DNA from: Planctomycetaceae bacterium
GTDB lineage: Bacteria; Planctomycetota; Planctomycetia; Pirellulales; PNKZ01
DNA length: 64,000 bases
Assembly: GCA_016793115.1 (NCBI GenBank)
Contig: JAEUIN010000259.1
Coordinates: 42,979-106,978, forward strand
Direction of reading: 5' to 3'
The stretch's first letter is position 1. Every line of letters begins with the position of its first letter. Position numbers and translations under genes: made by a program. The notes below the pieces were generated by a model that saw only the letters and a list, made by a program, of their open reading frames with translations, had not been told where the DNA came from and ran no database searches. Below, piece after piece: positions 17,875-27,518 of the stretch.

Positions 17875-19161
17875 TTAGCGTTTCCCGAGGCAGTACAACG
17901 TCTCTTGCCGAACGCCGTCGGTCGTCGTCGCGACGCGCAGATATATCCGATCGCCGCAAACCGTCGGCGAGGCGAACGCTTCGTCCCCCAACTGATTCGA
18001 CCCCATGGCTTCGAACTCCGTCGGCGAGGCCCGGAAGATCGCGGCCTTCCCCGTCTCGTCGATTGCAAAGATCAGGTCGCCGACCATGACCGGCGAAGAA
18101 CTAAACGTGCCGCCGAGCCGTTCCTTCCAAATCTCTTTGCCGGTGGAGCTTTCCCAACACACGGCGACGCCGTTGTCGAGCACGCCGTACAGGTATCCGT
18201 CGCGAGTCAGCAACGACGGGACATAAACGCGCGAATCGCTTTCCCATTCAATCTTGCCGGAGCCGTCGGCCGCGATCGCCGCCAGATGGTTCTTGGGATA
18301 GCCGCCGCTGGAGAACACACGCCGGCCGTCGGTCACCGTCGAGGTCACGACTTCCGTCGTCGAACCGGGAATCTCCCAAAGTTTTTGCCCGGTGAGCGGA
18401 TCGAGGCTCGTCACCAAATCACAACCGGTCAGCAGGAGTTGGTCTTTGCCGGCGACATTCAAAATGATCGGCGAAGTGTAATTCGGCAAAGCAGGCCGCT
18501 CGATCCGCCATACGACACGACCGTCGACGCGATCGAGAGCGGCCACGGCCCCGCCCCCTTTGTTGTCGGCCGACACGATGACCAACGACTTGTAGAGCGC
18601 CGGCGAGGAACCGAAGCCTTGATGAATGACGAAGTCGTCGACCTTGGTCTGCCAAAGCCGTCTGCCGTCGAGATCGAGTGCCGTCGTGTAGACGGCGTCG
18701 CCGTTGAGAAAGTTGACGTAAAGTCGGCGACCGTCGCAGGCGACCGAGGATGATGCCTGGGAATTCTTTTGGTGCCCCTTCTCCGGCAGCCCTCCCGTGT
18801 GGACGATCGTCGTCCAAAGCGAACGCCCATTCGTGCGATCGAAGCACAAGACGGATTGCGTTCCCCGCTCGACGTCGGCCGTAGTGAGATACACCCGGTC
18901 GCCGACGACCGTCGGGGAGCTGTGACCGCGGCCGGGCACGGGGCTCTTCCAGACGACATTTTGCGTCTCGCTCCAAACGAGCGGCGGCTTTTGATGCGCC
19001 GCCGCGACGCCGTCGCGCGTCGGCCCGCGCCACCAAGGCCAATCGTCGGGCGCAAGCTCGAAATTCGGCGCGGGCGCATCAGCCGCCACGACGGCGATCG
19101 TCGGACTTAAGAAGAAAGCGGACAGCAGCGTAACGACGCCGACTCGCGAGCGAAATACCAT
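17875..19161 (-). CDS. Exported PQQ-like beta-propeller protein
   Basis: 428 residues. The ATG at 19161 begins a Sec signal (about 1-27, ending VVAADA). The mature part consists of repeated blades of the PQQ/BamB type, with blade ends such as WPWWRGPTRDGVAAAH, VYLTTADVERGTQSVLCFD and LYVNFLNGDAVYTTALDLDG. I count seven or eight blades to the C terminus, which ends in LYCLGKR. No cytochrome motif is present, and the PQQ-binding residues of true dehydrogenases are not evident, so a binding or scaffold role is as likely as an enzyme. It is the first gene of a three-gene minus-strand run. Confidence 0.9.
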   Translation of the reverse strand: MVFRSRVGVVTLLSAFFLSPTIAVVAADAPAPNFELAPDDWPWWRGPTRDGVAAAHQKPPLVWSETQNVVWKSPVPGRGHSSPTVVGDRVYLTTADVERGTQSVLCFDRTNGRSLWTTIVHTGGLPEKGHQKNSQASSSVACDGRRLYVNFLNGDAVYTTALDLDGRRLWQTKVDDFVIHQGFGSSPALYKSLVIVSADNKGGGAVAALDRVDGRVVWRIERPALPNYTSPIILNVAGKDQLLLTGCDLVTSLDPLTGQKLWEIPGSTTEVVTSTVTDGRRVFSSGGYPKNHLAAIAADGSGKIEWESDSRVYVPSLLTRDGYLYGVLDNGVAVCWESSTGKEIWKERLGGTFSSSPVMVGDLIFAIDETGKAAIFRASPTEFEAMGSNQLGDEAFASPTVCGDRIYLRVATTTDGVRQETLYCLGKR

Positions 19162-19448
19162 GCGCAACTTTCAAGGCGTTGAGAACCGCAGCATCGGCCG
19201 ATGAACGCGACTCGAGCCGGAAGCGCCGAACTCTTCGCCGTCGCCATCGTCGAACTGAAGGAGGGAAGGAACGAACCAAGGAAGGAAGCCGAGCGGATTT
19301 CCGCAGCGTAGGCCGCACCGCAACCGGCTGTCAACAATGGGCCGCGAGATTCGAGCGCGGCCGACTCACCGCTCGCCGCGTCGCGGCGCGCTTTCTATAT
19401 TTTCCGCGCCATCGCTGCGCGGTGCGGACCTGTTTCGATAGCCGGCGG

Positions 19449-19652
19449 TCAGCTCGACGCGGCTTCCCCTTTTGATTTCGTGGCGCTCTGGTCGTCGTCG
19501 GCCTCGCGACCCTCTTCGACGAGCAACTCCGACGGGCAAACCTCGTGTTTGTCGCACTGCGTGCAGACGATATGGATCAAATCCGAACTCGAAAGCCGCA
19601 CCTGAGATTGCTCGCAGAGCTGAATCAACTGAGTGAGATGAACACATGGCAT
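19449..19652 (-). CDS. Small cysteine-containing protein
   Basis: 67 residues from the ATG at 19652, preceded by AGGAG at good spacing; a longer frame has no such site. Cysteines lie at 3, 13, 30, 33 and 39. The CTQCDKHEVC segment (30-39) has the look of a small zinc knuckle. The tail is acidic and Lys rich. There is no signal peptide. The function is unknown. It is transcribed away from the large PSCyt gene that starts 197 bases further on. Confidence 0.7.
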   Translation of the reverse strand: MPCVHLTQLIQLCEQSQVRLSSSDLIHIVCTQCDKHEVCPSELLVEEGREADDDQSATKSKGEAASS

Positions 19653-19849
19653 GATGGAATCTCCTAAAGTTCCAAAAACTTGCAGGCTCATTCTAACGCG
19701 CTTAGCCGCGAGCGTCGGTGAAATGTGTGTCGGCGACGCTCGGATCGACGATCGGTCATTTGTAAGACAACCGGGTCATCACGCGCCGCGGCCTGCCTGC
19801 GGGCCGACTATAATCGAGCGCTAACGCGATTCGGCCATAGGACCTCGGC

Positions 19850-22800
19850 ATGGAAGAACGACGCCTTAAAACCGGTCTTCGGCGGATGCTGCTCCGAGCG
19901 GCATGGTTCCTGGTCTGCGCCGTCGCGCTATTCGTCGCCCGAGCCGAAGCTCAGCCGAGCGTCTTAGCGGAAGCCGACTTCTTCGAGGCCCAGGTTCGGC
20001 CACTGCTCGTTGAGCGCTGCCTCGAATGTCATGGCGACAAGAAGCAAGAAGACGGCCTGCGTTTGGATTCGCGCGCCGGCTGGCAAATCGGGGGCGACCG
20101 CGGTCCGGCCGTCGTGCCGGGCCGGCCGGAAGCAAGCTTGTTGATCCAAGCCGTGCGTTACGCCGACGACACGCTGCAGATGCCGCCGGACCGAAAGCTG
20201 AACGACCGAGAAATCGCCGTCCTGACCGAATGGGTCCGACGCGGAGCCTACGATCCCCGCTCCGCAACTCAGGTTCGGTCGCCGGCTGAAGCGGCGAAAA
20301 ACCACTGGGCGTTTCAACCCGTCGTCGATCCTCCCGTGCCGAGCGCCGCCGGCGGTCCTGCGGCCAATCCCATCGACGATTTTTGGCGATCGCAACTCGC
20401 AAAGAACCAGTTGACGGCCTCGCCCCCGGCCGACCGGCGAACGCTAATCCGTCGCCTGGCCTACGATCTCACCGGTCTCCCGCCTTCGGCCGCCGAGGTG
20501 GAGGCGTTCGCAAGCGACCGCGATCCGAACGCATACGAGCGTTTGGTCGACCGACTTCTCGCCTCGCCGCACTACGGCGAGCAGTGGGCGCGCCATTGGC
20601 TGGATATCGCGCGCTATTCCGACACCAAAGGCTACGTCTACGCCCGCGAGCAACGAAAATGGGTGCACGCCTGGGTCTATCGCGACTGGGTCGTGCGGGC
20701 ACTCAACGACGACATGCCTTACGATCGCTTCTTGCTCTTACAGATCGCGGGCGATGAATTGACCGGCGGCGTCGGCTCGTCCGGCTTCGGCTCGGCGGAC
20801 CTCGCCGCGATGGGATTTCTCACCTTAGGCCGCCGCTTTTTGGGCGTGCAACGTGACATCATCGACGACCGAATCGACGTGCTCACCCGCGGCACCATGG
20901 GACTCACCGTGTCGTGCGCTCGTTGCCATGACCACAAATACGATCCGATTCCGACGAAGGATTACTATTCTCTCTACGGCGTGCTGCAAAGCTCGGTCGA
21001 ACGCTTAGTGCCGATCGAATCTGAAGAGCGAGCGAACGGCGATCCCGCATTCACTAAGGAGCTCGCTTCACGCCGCAAGAAGCTGGCCGAAACTCTGGCC
21101 GCACGACGTAGCGAAACCTCGGCCCGCGTGCGATCCCGAGCCGGCGACTATCTCGCCGCGCAGCTTGAACTGCAAAAATACCCTCCGGAAGGGTTCGACC
21201 AGATTCTGGCGAAAGCCGATCTGCTGCCGACGTTCGTGCGCCGTTGGGAGGCCTACTTAAAGGCCGCTGCGAAGCGACATGATCCGGTGTTCATCGCTTG
21301 GCACGCTTTTGCCGAGATCCCGGCAAGCAAGTTTGCGACACAATCCGTCGTAATCACCAAGTCGCTCGCCGAAGGGCGGCCGAACGAGATCAACGCGCTC
21401 GTCGCCAAGAAATTTACCGCGCCGCCGAAATCGATGGCCGAAGTCGCGGCCCGCTACGGCGAGCTTTTCGCGCAGGTCGAACAACAGTGGCAAGCGGCCG
21501 CGAAATCGCAAGCACCGCCGCCCGAGCGCCTGGCCGACCCGCATGCCGAGGCGCTTCGCCAGGTGTTGTACGACCGCACCGGCCCCTGCGAGGTGCCGGA
21601 TGAACCGATCGTCAATATCGAATACTACTTCGACTCCGCGTCATGCACTGAACTCTGGAAACTGCAGAACGAAGTCGACAATTGGCTGCTTCAATCTCCG
21701 TCGGCTCCCAAGCATGCCGCCATTCTCACCGACCGAGATCCTCCGGCGACGCCCCGTGTTTTTCGACGCGGCAATCCGGCGCAACCGGGCGACGAGGTTC
21801 CGCGGCAATTCCTCGAAGTGATCGCGGGCGCGAATCGCCGCCCCTTCGCGCACGGCAGCGGTCGCCGGGAATTAGCCCAAGCTATCGTCGATCCTAAGAA
21901 TCCGCTGACGGCGCGCGTCATCGTCAATCGCGTCTGGCAGCATCACATGGGAGCAGGCTTGGTTCGCACGCCCAGCGACTTCGGCACGCGCGCCGAACCG
22001 CCGAGCCACCCGGAATTGCTGGACTGGCTCACATCGCGATTCATTGCCGACGGTTGGTCGCTCAAGAAACTTCATCGACGCATCCTGCTTTCGGGCGCGT
22101 ATCGTCAAAGCTCGTTCGGCCCCGACGATTCGGCTCACTTGGCGCGTGCCCGACAAATCGACCCGGAGAACCGCTTGCTGTGGCGACTGAATCCGCGAAG
22201 GCTGTCGTTTGAGGAACTTCGCGATTCGCTGCTCGCCGCCGCGGGCCGAATCGATCGAGCCGTCGGCGGCCGACCGGGCGACCTGTTTTCCGCGGACTTT
22301 CGTCGCCGTTCGCTCTACGGGTCGATCGACCGGCAGTTTTTTCCGACTGCCCTGCGAGTCTTCGACTTCGCCAATCCCGATTTGCACATTCCGCAACGGA
22401 GCGACACCACGGTGCCGCAGCAAGCGCTGTTTCTCATGAACCATCCGCTGGTGATCGAGTACGCCGAGGCGGTCGCCAAGCGTACGGACGGCGCCGCCGA
22501 TCCGGAGCGAATCCGCGGGCTCTATGCGGCGACTCTGCAACGCTTGCCTTCGAATGACGAAATGAACGCGGCATTGCAATTCCTCGCTACGGCGCGGCGC
22601 GATGTGACGAACGAAGCTCCTCGGACCGTCGCCGATTGGCGGTACGGCTACGGCCGCTACGACTCGGCGAGCGAGCGGCTCGTCGACTTCGAGAAGCTTC
22701 CCTACTTCAACGGAACCGCATGGCAGGGCAGTTCGACGTATCCCGACGGTCGACTCGGTTGGGCGCAGCTCACGGCCGAAGGGGGGCATCCGGGTAACGA

Positions 22801-23200
22801 CCTTGCGCACGCGGTCGTCCGTCGTTGGACCGCTCCGGTCGATCTTACCGTAGCAATCGCCTCCCAGCTGACTCACGAGCCGACGCAAGGCAAGGGTGTG
22901 CGTGGTTTCGTCGTAGCAAGTAGGCAGGGATTATTGGCTTCGGCCGGGGTGCACCACGACAAGGCCGATCTCCGAATCGACTCTGTCGACGTTAAAGCGG
23001 GCGACACGATCGACTTCGTCGTCGATCGCGGAAGTCTGCTCAGCCACAATCAGTTCCGTTGGACGACGACGATCATCGGCCCCACGGGGAAATGGGATTC
23101 GCGTCGAGATTTCGCCGCGCAGGCAACCCGTCAGCTCGATCCGTGGGAACAGTTGGCGCAGGTGCTCCTGACGTCGAACGAGTTTGCTTTCATCGATTAG
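19850..23200 (+). CDS. PSCyt1-DUF1549-DUF1553 protein with C-terminal inserted domain
   Basis: 1116 residues, exported by a signal anchored at about 14-34. The PSCyt1 domain has the heme motif CLECH (57-61), with MPPDRKLNDREIAVLTEWVRRG as its distal part. DUF1549 spans about 172-385 and ends in a second CxxCH, CARCH (356-360), followed by DHKYDPIPTKDYY. DUF1553 covers about 650-920. A domain of about 175 residues (925-1098) then interrupts it before the usual last segment, LAQVLLTSNEFAFID. The insert is beta-rich and might bind glycan. A central helical linker (about 390-640) separates the two DUFs. The DUF1501 gene follows after 9 bases, so the pair is cotranscribed. A periplasmic redox or polymer-processing role is inferred; no activity is established. 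Confidence 0.93.
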   Translation: MEERRLKTGLRRMLLRAAWFLVCAVALFVARAEAQPSVLAEADFFEAQVRPLLVERCLECHGDKKQEDGLRLDSRAGWQIGGDRGPAVVPGRPEASLLIQAVRYADDTLQMPPDRKLNDREIAVLTEWVRRGAYDPRSATQVRSPAEAAKNHWAFQPVVDPPVPSAAGGPAANPIDDFWRSQLAKNQLTASPPADRRTLIRRLAYDLTGLPPSAAEVEAFASDRDPNAYERLVDRLLASPHYGEQWARHWLDIARYSDTKGYVYAREQRKWVHAWVYRDWVVRALNDDMPYDRFLLLQIAGDELTGGVGSSGFGSADLAAMGFLTLGRRFLGVQRDIIDDRIDVLTRGTMGLTVSCARCHDHKYDPIPTKDYYSLYGVLQSSVERLVPIESEERANGDPAFTKELASRRKKLAETLAARRSETSARVRSRAGDYLAAQLELQKYPPEGFDQILAKADLLPTFVRRWEAYLKAAAKRHDPVFIAWHAFAEIPASKFATQSVVITKSLAEGRPNEINALVAKKFTAPPKSMAEVAARYGELFAQVEQQWQAAAKSQAPPPERLADPHAEALRQVLYDRTGPCEVPDEPIVNIEYYFDSASCTELWKLQNEVDNWLLQSPSAPKHAAILTDRDPPATPRVFRRGNPAQPGDEVPRQFLEVIAGANRRPFAHGSGRRELAQAIVDPKNPLTARVIVNRVWQHHMGAGLVRTPSDFGTRAEPPSHPELLDWLTSRFIADGWSLKKLHRRILLSGAYRQSSFGPDDSAHLARARQIDPENRLLWRLNPRRLSFEELRDSLLAAAGRIDRAVGGRPGDLFSADFRRRSLYGSIDRQFFPTALRVFDFANPDLHIPQRSDTTVPQQALFLMNHPLVIEYAEAVAKRTDGAADPERIRGLYAATLQRLPSNDEMNAALQFLATARRDVTNEAPRTVADWRYGYGRYDSASERLVDFEKLPYFNGTAWQGSSTYPDGRLGWAQLTAEGGHPGNDLAHAVVRRWTAPVDLTVAIASQLTHEPTQGKGVRGFVVASRQGLLASAGVHHDKADLRIDSVDVKAGDTIDFVVDRGSLLSHNQFRWTTTIIGPTGKWDSRRDFAAQATRQLDPWEQLAQVLLTSNEFAFID

Positions 23201-23209
23201 AGAACCGTC

Positions 23210-24601
23210 ATGATTTCAAGTCGGCGTGAATGGCTCGCCCGCGCAGGAAGCGGCCTCGGCGCTCTGGGATTGACCGGGCTATTGATCGACGCCGGAGCAG
23301 CCGCATCCGCCGTCGGTCGGCCGGCGCCCAAGAGCCCGCACTTTGCTCCCAAAGTCAAGCGCGTGATTCAATTCTTCTGCAACGGCGGCCCGTCGCACGT
23401 CGACACGTTCGATCCGAAGCCGGCGCTCGCGAAATACGCTGGTCGATCTCTTCCGGAAACGCTTCAAACCGAGCGCAAAACCGGCGCGGCTTTTCCCTCG
23501 CCGTTCCGATTTCGCAAGTACGGCGAGAGCGGCCTCGAGATCAGCGAAATCTTCTCGCAAACCGCCCGGCACGCCGACAGCATCGCCGTCGTCCGCTCAA
23601 TGTATGCGCAAGTACCGAATCACGAACCGTCGCTGATGCTGATGAACTGCGGCGACTCGGTACAACCTCGGCCGAGTCTCGGAGCTTGGACGCTCTACGG
23701 ACTTGGAACGGAGAACGAAAACCTACCGGGATTCATCGCGATGTGTCCCGGCGGGCTACCGATCAAAGACACCGAAAACTGGCAAGCGGCGTTCCTGCCG
23801 GGCGCCTATCAGGGAACGTTCATCGACCCGAAGCACGAACAGCTCGACAAGATCATCGAGAACATTTCGCACCCGCATGCCGCCACGACGGTGCAGCGAC
23901 GCCAGCTCGACTTGCTCCGACGTCTCAATGCCGCGCACCGCGACGCACGAATCGACGATCGGCTGGAGGCCCGCATCCAGTCGTTTGAATTGGCGTTCCG
24001 CATGCAGACCGAGGCGGCCGAGGCCTTTGATTTGTCGCGCGAAACGGCGCAGACGCGGGCCATGTACGGCGACGGCGTCCACGGCCGGCAGACGTTGATC
24101 GCGCGCCGGCTGCTGGAACGGGGCGTGCGTTACGTGCAGCTGTGGCATGGCGCAGGCCAGCCGTGGGACAACCACGACAACATCGAAGGGAATCACCGCA
24201 AACTCGCCGGCGAACTCGATCGGCCGATCGCGGCACTGCTCGACGATCTCAAGCGGAGAGGACTATTCGACGACACGCTCGTAATCTGGGGAGGCGAGTT
24301 TGGGCGTACGCCTTCGGTCGAACTCGGCGGCGACGGAAAGTCGAAACTCGGCCGCGACCACAACCACTACGGCTTCTCGGTCTGGCTGGCGGGCGGCGGC
24401 ATCCGAGGGGGCACGGCCTACGGCGCGACCGATGAATTCGGCTTCAAGGCCGTGACTAATCCGACGAGCGTGCACGATCTGCACGCGACGATCTTGCACC
24501 TGCTCGGTTTCGATCACGAACGACTGACGTTTCGCTACGCGGGGCGCGACTTCCGCCTCACCGACGTCTCCGGCCGAGTCGTTCGAGATATTCTCGCCTA
24601 A
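23210..24601 (+). CDS. DUF1501 protein, Tat-exported
   Basis: 463 residues starting with a twin-arginine-like signal (SRREWLARAGSGLGALGL, from residue 4). DUF1501 belongs to the alkaline phosphatase/sulfatase-like superfamily. The metal-site motif GGPSHVDTFD lies at 59-68, WGGEFGRTP near 361, then GRDHNHYG and HDLHATILHLLG near the C terminus. These would supply Asp/His metal ligands by analogy, so a metal-dependent hydrolase is plausible, but no substrate is known. It forms a two-gene unit with the preceding PSCyt/DUF1553 gene. Tat export suggests folding with its metal in the cytosol. Confidence 0.93.
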   Translation: MISSRREWLARAGSGLGALGLTGLLIDAGAAASAVGRPAPKSPHFAPKVKRVIQFFCNGGPSHVDTFDPKPALAKYAGRSLPETLQTERKTGAAFPSPFRFRKYGESGLEISEIFSQTARHADSIAVVRSMYAQVPNHEPSLMLMNCGDSVQPRPSLGAWTLYGLGTENENLPGFIAMCPGGLPIKDTENWQAAFLPGAYQGTFIDPKHEQLDKIIENISHPHAATTVQRRQLDLLRRLNAAHRDARIDDRLEARIQSFELAFRMQTEAAEAFDLSRETAQTRAMYGDGVHGRQTLIARRLLERGVRYVQLWHGAGQPWDNHDNIEGNHRKLAGELDRPIAALLDDLKRRGLFDDTLVIWGGEFGRTPSVELGGDGKSKLGRDHNHYGFSVWLAGGGIRGGTAYGATDEFGFKAVTNPTSVHDLHATILHLLGFDHERLTFRYAGRDFRLTDVSGRVVRDILA

Positions 24602-24774
24602 AGCTCGCTCCGGCGAATCGTCGCAAAAGCCGCTTTGCCCAAGCAATTGAAAGAAGCGGGCCGCGGTGACACAATACGGAACTTCCAGCTCGCGACCGCA
24701 CCGTGACGGGGCGCAATTCTCGCCCACACGCCCGGTTTCGCATTCGTTTTTCTCCGTAAGGCAATCCATCCAGC

Positions 24775-25890
24775 ATGTCGAAGCAATACAAAATCGCGGC
24801 GTTGGCCGGCGACGGGATCGGTCCGGAAGTGATGCGCGAAGCCGTGAAGGTGCTCCGCGCCGTGGAAAAGAAGCACGGACTTTCGCTGGAGATCACCGAG
24901 GCGCCGGTCGGCTGGGCCGGCATCGACGCCGCGGGCAAGGCGCTGCCCGACGCGACGCTCGAACTCTGTCGCCGCAGCGATGCCGTGTTGTTCGGTTCGG
25001 TCGGATTGCCCGACCGCGATCCGACGATCCCCAAGGAAGAACGCCCGGAACGCGCCGCGCTCCTTCGGCTCCGCAAGGAATTCGGTCTGTTCGCCAATCT
25101 CCGGCCGGTGGTGCTCTCGAAAGCGCTGGCGCATGCCTGCCCGCTGCAACCGGAACGCCAAGGTGACGGCATCGATATTCTCGTGGTCCGCGAACTCACC
25201 GGCGGCATGTATTTCGGTCGGCCGAAGACCATCGAAGACCTGGAAGGGGGCGGCAAGCGGGCCATCGATTCCATGGTCTACACGACCGCGGAGATCGAGC
25301 GCATCGCCCATGTCGGCTTTCGCGCAGCCCGCCTGCGTCGCAAGAAGCTGACGAGCATCGATAAAGCCAACGTGCTGGAAAACGGCGTCTTGTGGCGCGA
25401 CGTCGTGACTCGCGTCGGCAAGGAATACCCCGACGTGCAACTGGAACACATGTTCGTCGACAACGGCGCGATGCAGCTCGTTTTGAAGCCGACGCAGTTC
25501 GACGTGATGCTCTGCGAAAACATGTTCGGCGACATTTTGAGCGACGAAGCCGCCGCGTTGGCCGGTTCGCTCGGCATGTTGCCCAGCGCCAGCCTGGGGC
25601 AAACGACTGGCGAAAAAACGTTCGGCGTTTATGAACCCGCGGGCGGCACCGCACCCGACATCGCCGGAAAGAATCTGGCGAACCCGATCGCACAGATCGC
25701 CTCGGCCGGGCTCATGCTGCAATACAGCTTCGGCGAAACGGCGGCCGCAACCGCCGTGCAGGATGCCATTGCGAAGACGATCGCCGCCGGGCTGCGCACG
25801 GGCGACATTTTCTCTTCGCAAGATGCGAAGGCCCGCAAAGTCGGCACGTCGGAAATGGGCGACGCGATCGCAGCCGCGATCGGAGCGTAG
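24775..25890 (+). CDS. leuB: 3-isopropylmalate dehydrogenase
   Basis: 371 residues, the usual length. It oxidatively decarboxylates 3-isopropylmalate in leucine synthesis, using NAD+. GDGIGPEVM (12-20) starts the fold. LRKEFGLFANLRPV carries substrate-binding Arg residues. VDNGAMQLVLKP and GDILSDEAAALAGSLGMLPSA supply the metal-binding Asp residues. EPAGGTAPDIAGKNLANP forms the NAD loop. No leuA, leuC or leuD is nearby, so the pathway is dispersed. The gene lies between a DUF1501 gene and a sulfatase gene without obvious functional link; the 47-base gap to the sulfatase may allow read-through. Confidence 0.96.
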   Translation: MSKQYKIAALAGDGIGPEVMREAVKVLRAVEKKHGLSLEITEAPVGWAGIDAAGKALPDATLELCRRSDAVLFGSVGLPDRDPTIPKEERPERAALLRLRKEFGLFANLRPVVLSKALAHACPLQPERQGDGIDILVVRELTGGMYFGRPKTIEDLEGGGKRAIDSMVYTTAEIERIAHVGFRAARLRRKKLTSIDKANVLENGVLWRDVVTRVGKEYPDVQLEHMFVDNGAMQLVLKPTQFDVMLCENMFGDILSDEAAALAGSLGMLPSASLGQTTGEKTFGVYEPAGGTAPDIAGKNLANPIAQIASAGLMLQYSFGETAAATAVQDAIAKTIAAGLRTGDIFSSQDAKARKVGTSEMGDAIAAAIGA

Positions 25891-25937
25891 CGGCCGGCCG
25901 TCGTATCGTTCCACCTTCCTCGCGAACGGCAGGGACC

Positions 25938-27386
25938 ATGCCGCGCAAGAAATTCTCGTTGAGATGCGTCGTTGCGTGGCTCGCCGTCGCGGCTTACGTC
26001 CAGTCCGGCGACTCGGCCGCCGCCGCGACCCGACCGAACATCATTTTGATTCTGCTCGACAACGTCGGGCAGGAGTGGTTCGGCTGCTACGGCGGCGAAG
26101 CCTCGTGCACGCCGCGGATCGACCAACTGGCCGCGACCGGCGTGCGCGTCGAGAATTGCTACACGCCGCCGGTGTGCGGTCCCAGCCGAACGGTGCTGCT
26201 CACCGGTCGCTACCCTCACACCACCGGCTTCCGCTTGCATCACGATGCCGCGCTCTATTCCGGGGGCGGCTTGCAACCGGAGCGCGATATCATCTTCCCG
26301 CGCTTGTTGCGCGATGCCGGCTACGCGACGGCGATGACCGGCAAATGGCAGATCAACAATCTCTACGACGAGCCGGAGATTCTCGAGCGGCACGGTTTCC
26401 AAGAGCACTTGGCCTGGCCCGGCAGCATCGATCGCGACCGAGTCGATGCGGCAGGCTTCGCGACGTTTCGCGACATCGTTCGTCGCGAAGCGTATGAAGA
26501 AGCGGTCGCCTTCAATCGGCACATTGAGAGCCGCTACTGGGATCCGGTCTTCCTTCGCAACGGCGTGCGTGAAGTCCGCCGCGGCGAGTTCGGTCCCGAC
26601 GTCTCGCGAGATTTCGCGATGGAGTTTCTCCGCCGGCCGCACGACCGGCCGTTCTTTCTCTATCTGCCGATGGTGCTGACGCACGGGCGCTCGTTTACGG
26701 AAAACGTCGTGCCGACGCCCCGCAATCGCGACGCCGGCCGGCCCGCGCCGGAAATGTTCGCCGACATGCTGCGTTACGCCGACGACATCGTCGGCCAAAT
26801 CGTCGACGAACTCGATCGTTTGAAACTCCGCGACGAGACGATCCTCATCGTCGCCTCCGACAACGGCACGGAGCACGCGCTCTCGACGCGGCGCCATGGC
26901 CGCACGGTCGCCGGCGGGCTCTACACTCTGACGGAAGCGGGAGGCAACGTCGTCTTGCTGTTCAATGCGCCGCCGCGATTTGCCGGCGGCCGCACGATTC
27001 CCCTCGCCGATTTTACGGACCTGTACCCGACGATCTGCGAGTTCGCCGGCGCGACGCTCGACTCGAACTATCCGCCCGACGGCCGCTCGCTGGCTCCTTA
27101 CCTTCTCGGCCGAGCGGCCGCGCCGCCGCGACGGTGGATTCTCAACGAGTACCACGACGTCCGCGTGGTCCGCGACGAACGCTACAAACTTTACAACGAC
27201 GGCCGGATGTTCGACGTCGTCCGCGACCCAGTGGAAGAACGAGTCCTCCCCGCCGACGCCGACGAGAAAGAAGCGACCGCGGCCCGCGCGAGACTAAGCG
27301 AAGTCCTGCGCTCGCTCCCCCCCGACGCCCCGCCCCCGTTCCGGCTCCTCAGCCTGTCCGCATTCAAGATTCGAGCGGCCCGCTAG
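25938..27386 (+). CDS. Exported sulfatase with altered metal-ligand pair
   Basis: 482 residues, Sec signal about 1-30. Type I sulfatase fold: the formylglycine motif is CGPSR (Cys80-Arg84) with the following TVLLTGR. VASDNGT supplies the later Asp-Asn metal ligands, and a C-terminal subdomain follows. In the N-terminal metal site most sulfatases have an Asp-Asp pair; here LILLDNVGQEWFGCYG shows Asp41-Asn42. The enzyme could still bind a metal with Asn, or be a related phosphonate hydrolase or an inactive relative. The Cys requires conversion to formylglycine by an FGE. The SUMF1-domain gene 1.6 kb downstream lacks the FGE cysteines, so the activating enzyme must be elsewhere. Confidence 0.9.
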   Translation: MPRKKFSLRCVVAWLAVAAYVQSGDSAAAATRPNIILILLDNVGQEWFGCYGGEASCTPRIDQLAATGVRVENCYTPPVCGPSRTVLLTGRYPHTTGFRLHHDAALYSGGGLQPERDIIFPRLLRDAGYATAMTGKWQINNLYDEPEILERHGFQEHLAWPGSIDRDRVDAAGFATFRDIVRREAYEEAVAFNRHIESRYWDPVFLRNGVREVRRGEFGPDVSRDFAMEFLRRPHDRPFFLYLPMVLTHGRSFTENVVPTPRNRDAGRPAPEMFADMLRYADDIVGQIVDELDRLKLRDETILIVASDNGTEHALSTRRHGRTVAGGLYTLTEAGGNVVLLFNAPPRFAGGRTIPLADFTDLYPTICEFAGATLDSNYPPDGRSLAPYLLGRAAAPPRRWILNEYHDVRVVRDERYKLYNDGRMFDVVRDPVEERVLPADADEKEATAARARLSEVLRSLPPDAPPPFRLLSLSAFKIRAAR

Positions 27387-27518
27387 CAAAACACCACAGA
27401 ATCGATGCCGCAGCTCGGCAGCGGGGCTTACGGCGACCGGCGCGTTCGAAGCGTACGGTTTTCTCCGCGGCGATGAACGACGATTGAAGTCGGTCGATGC
27501 GTCAATCACATGAGAAGG

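Noticed and set aside
25629..27155. A 508-codon minus-strand frame
   Set aside because: It is opposite the leuB end and the sulfatase gene, both certain by motif.
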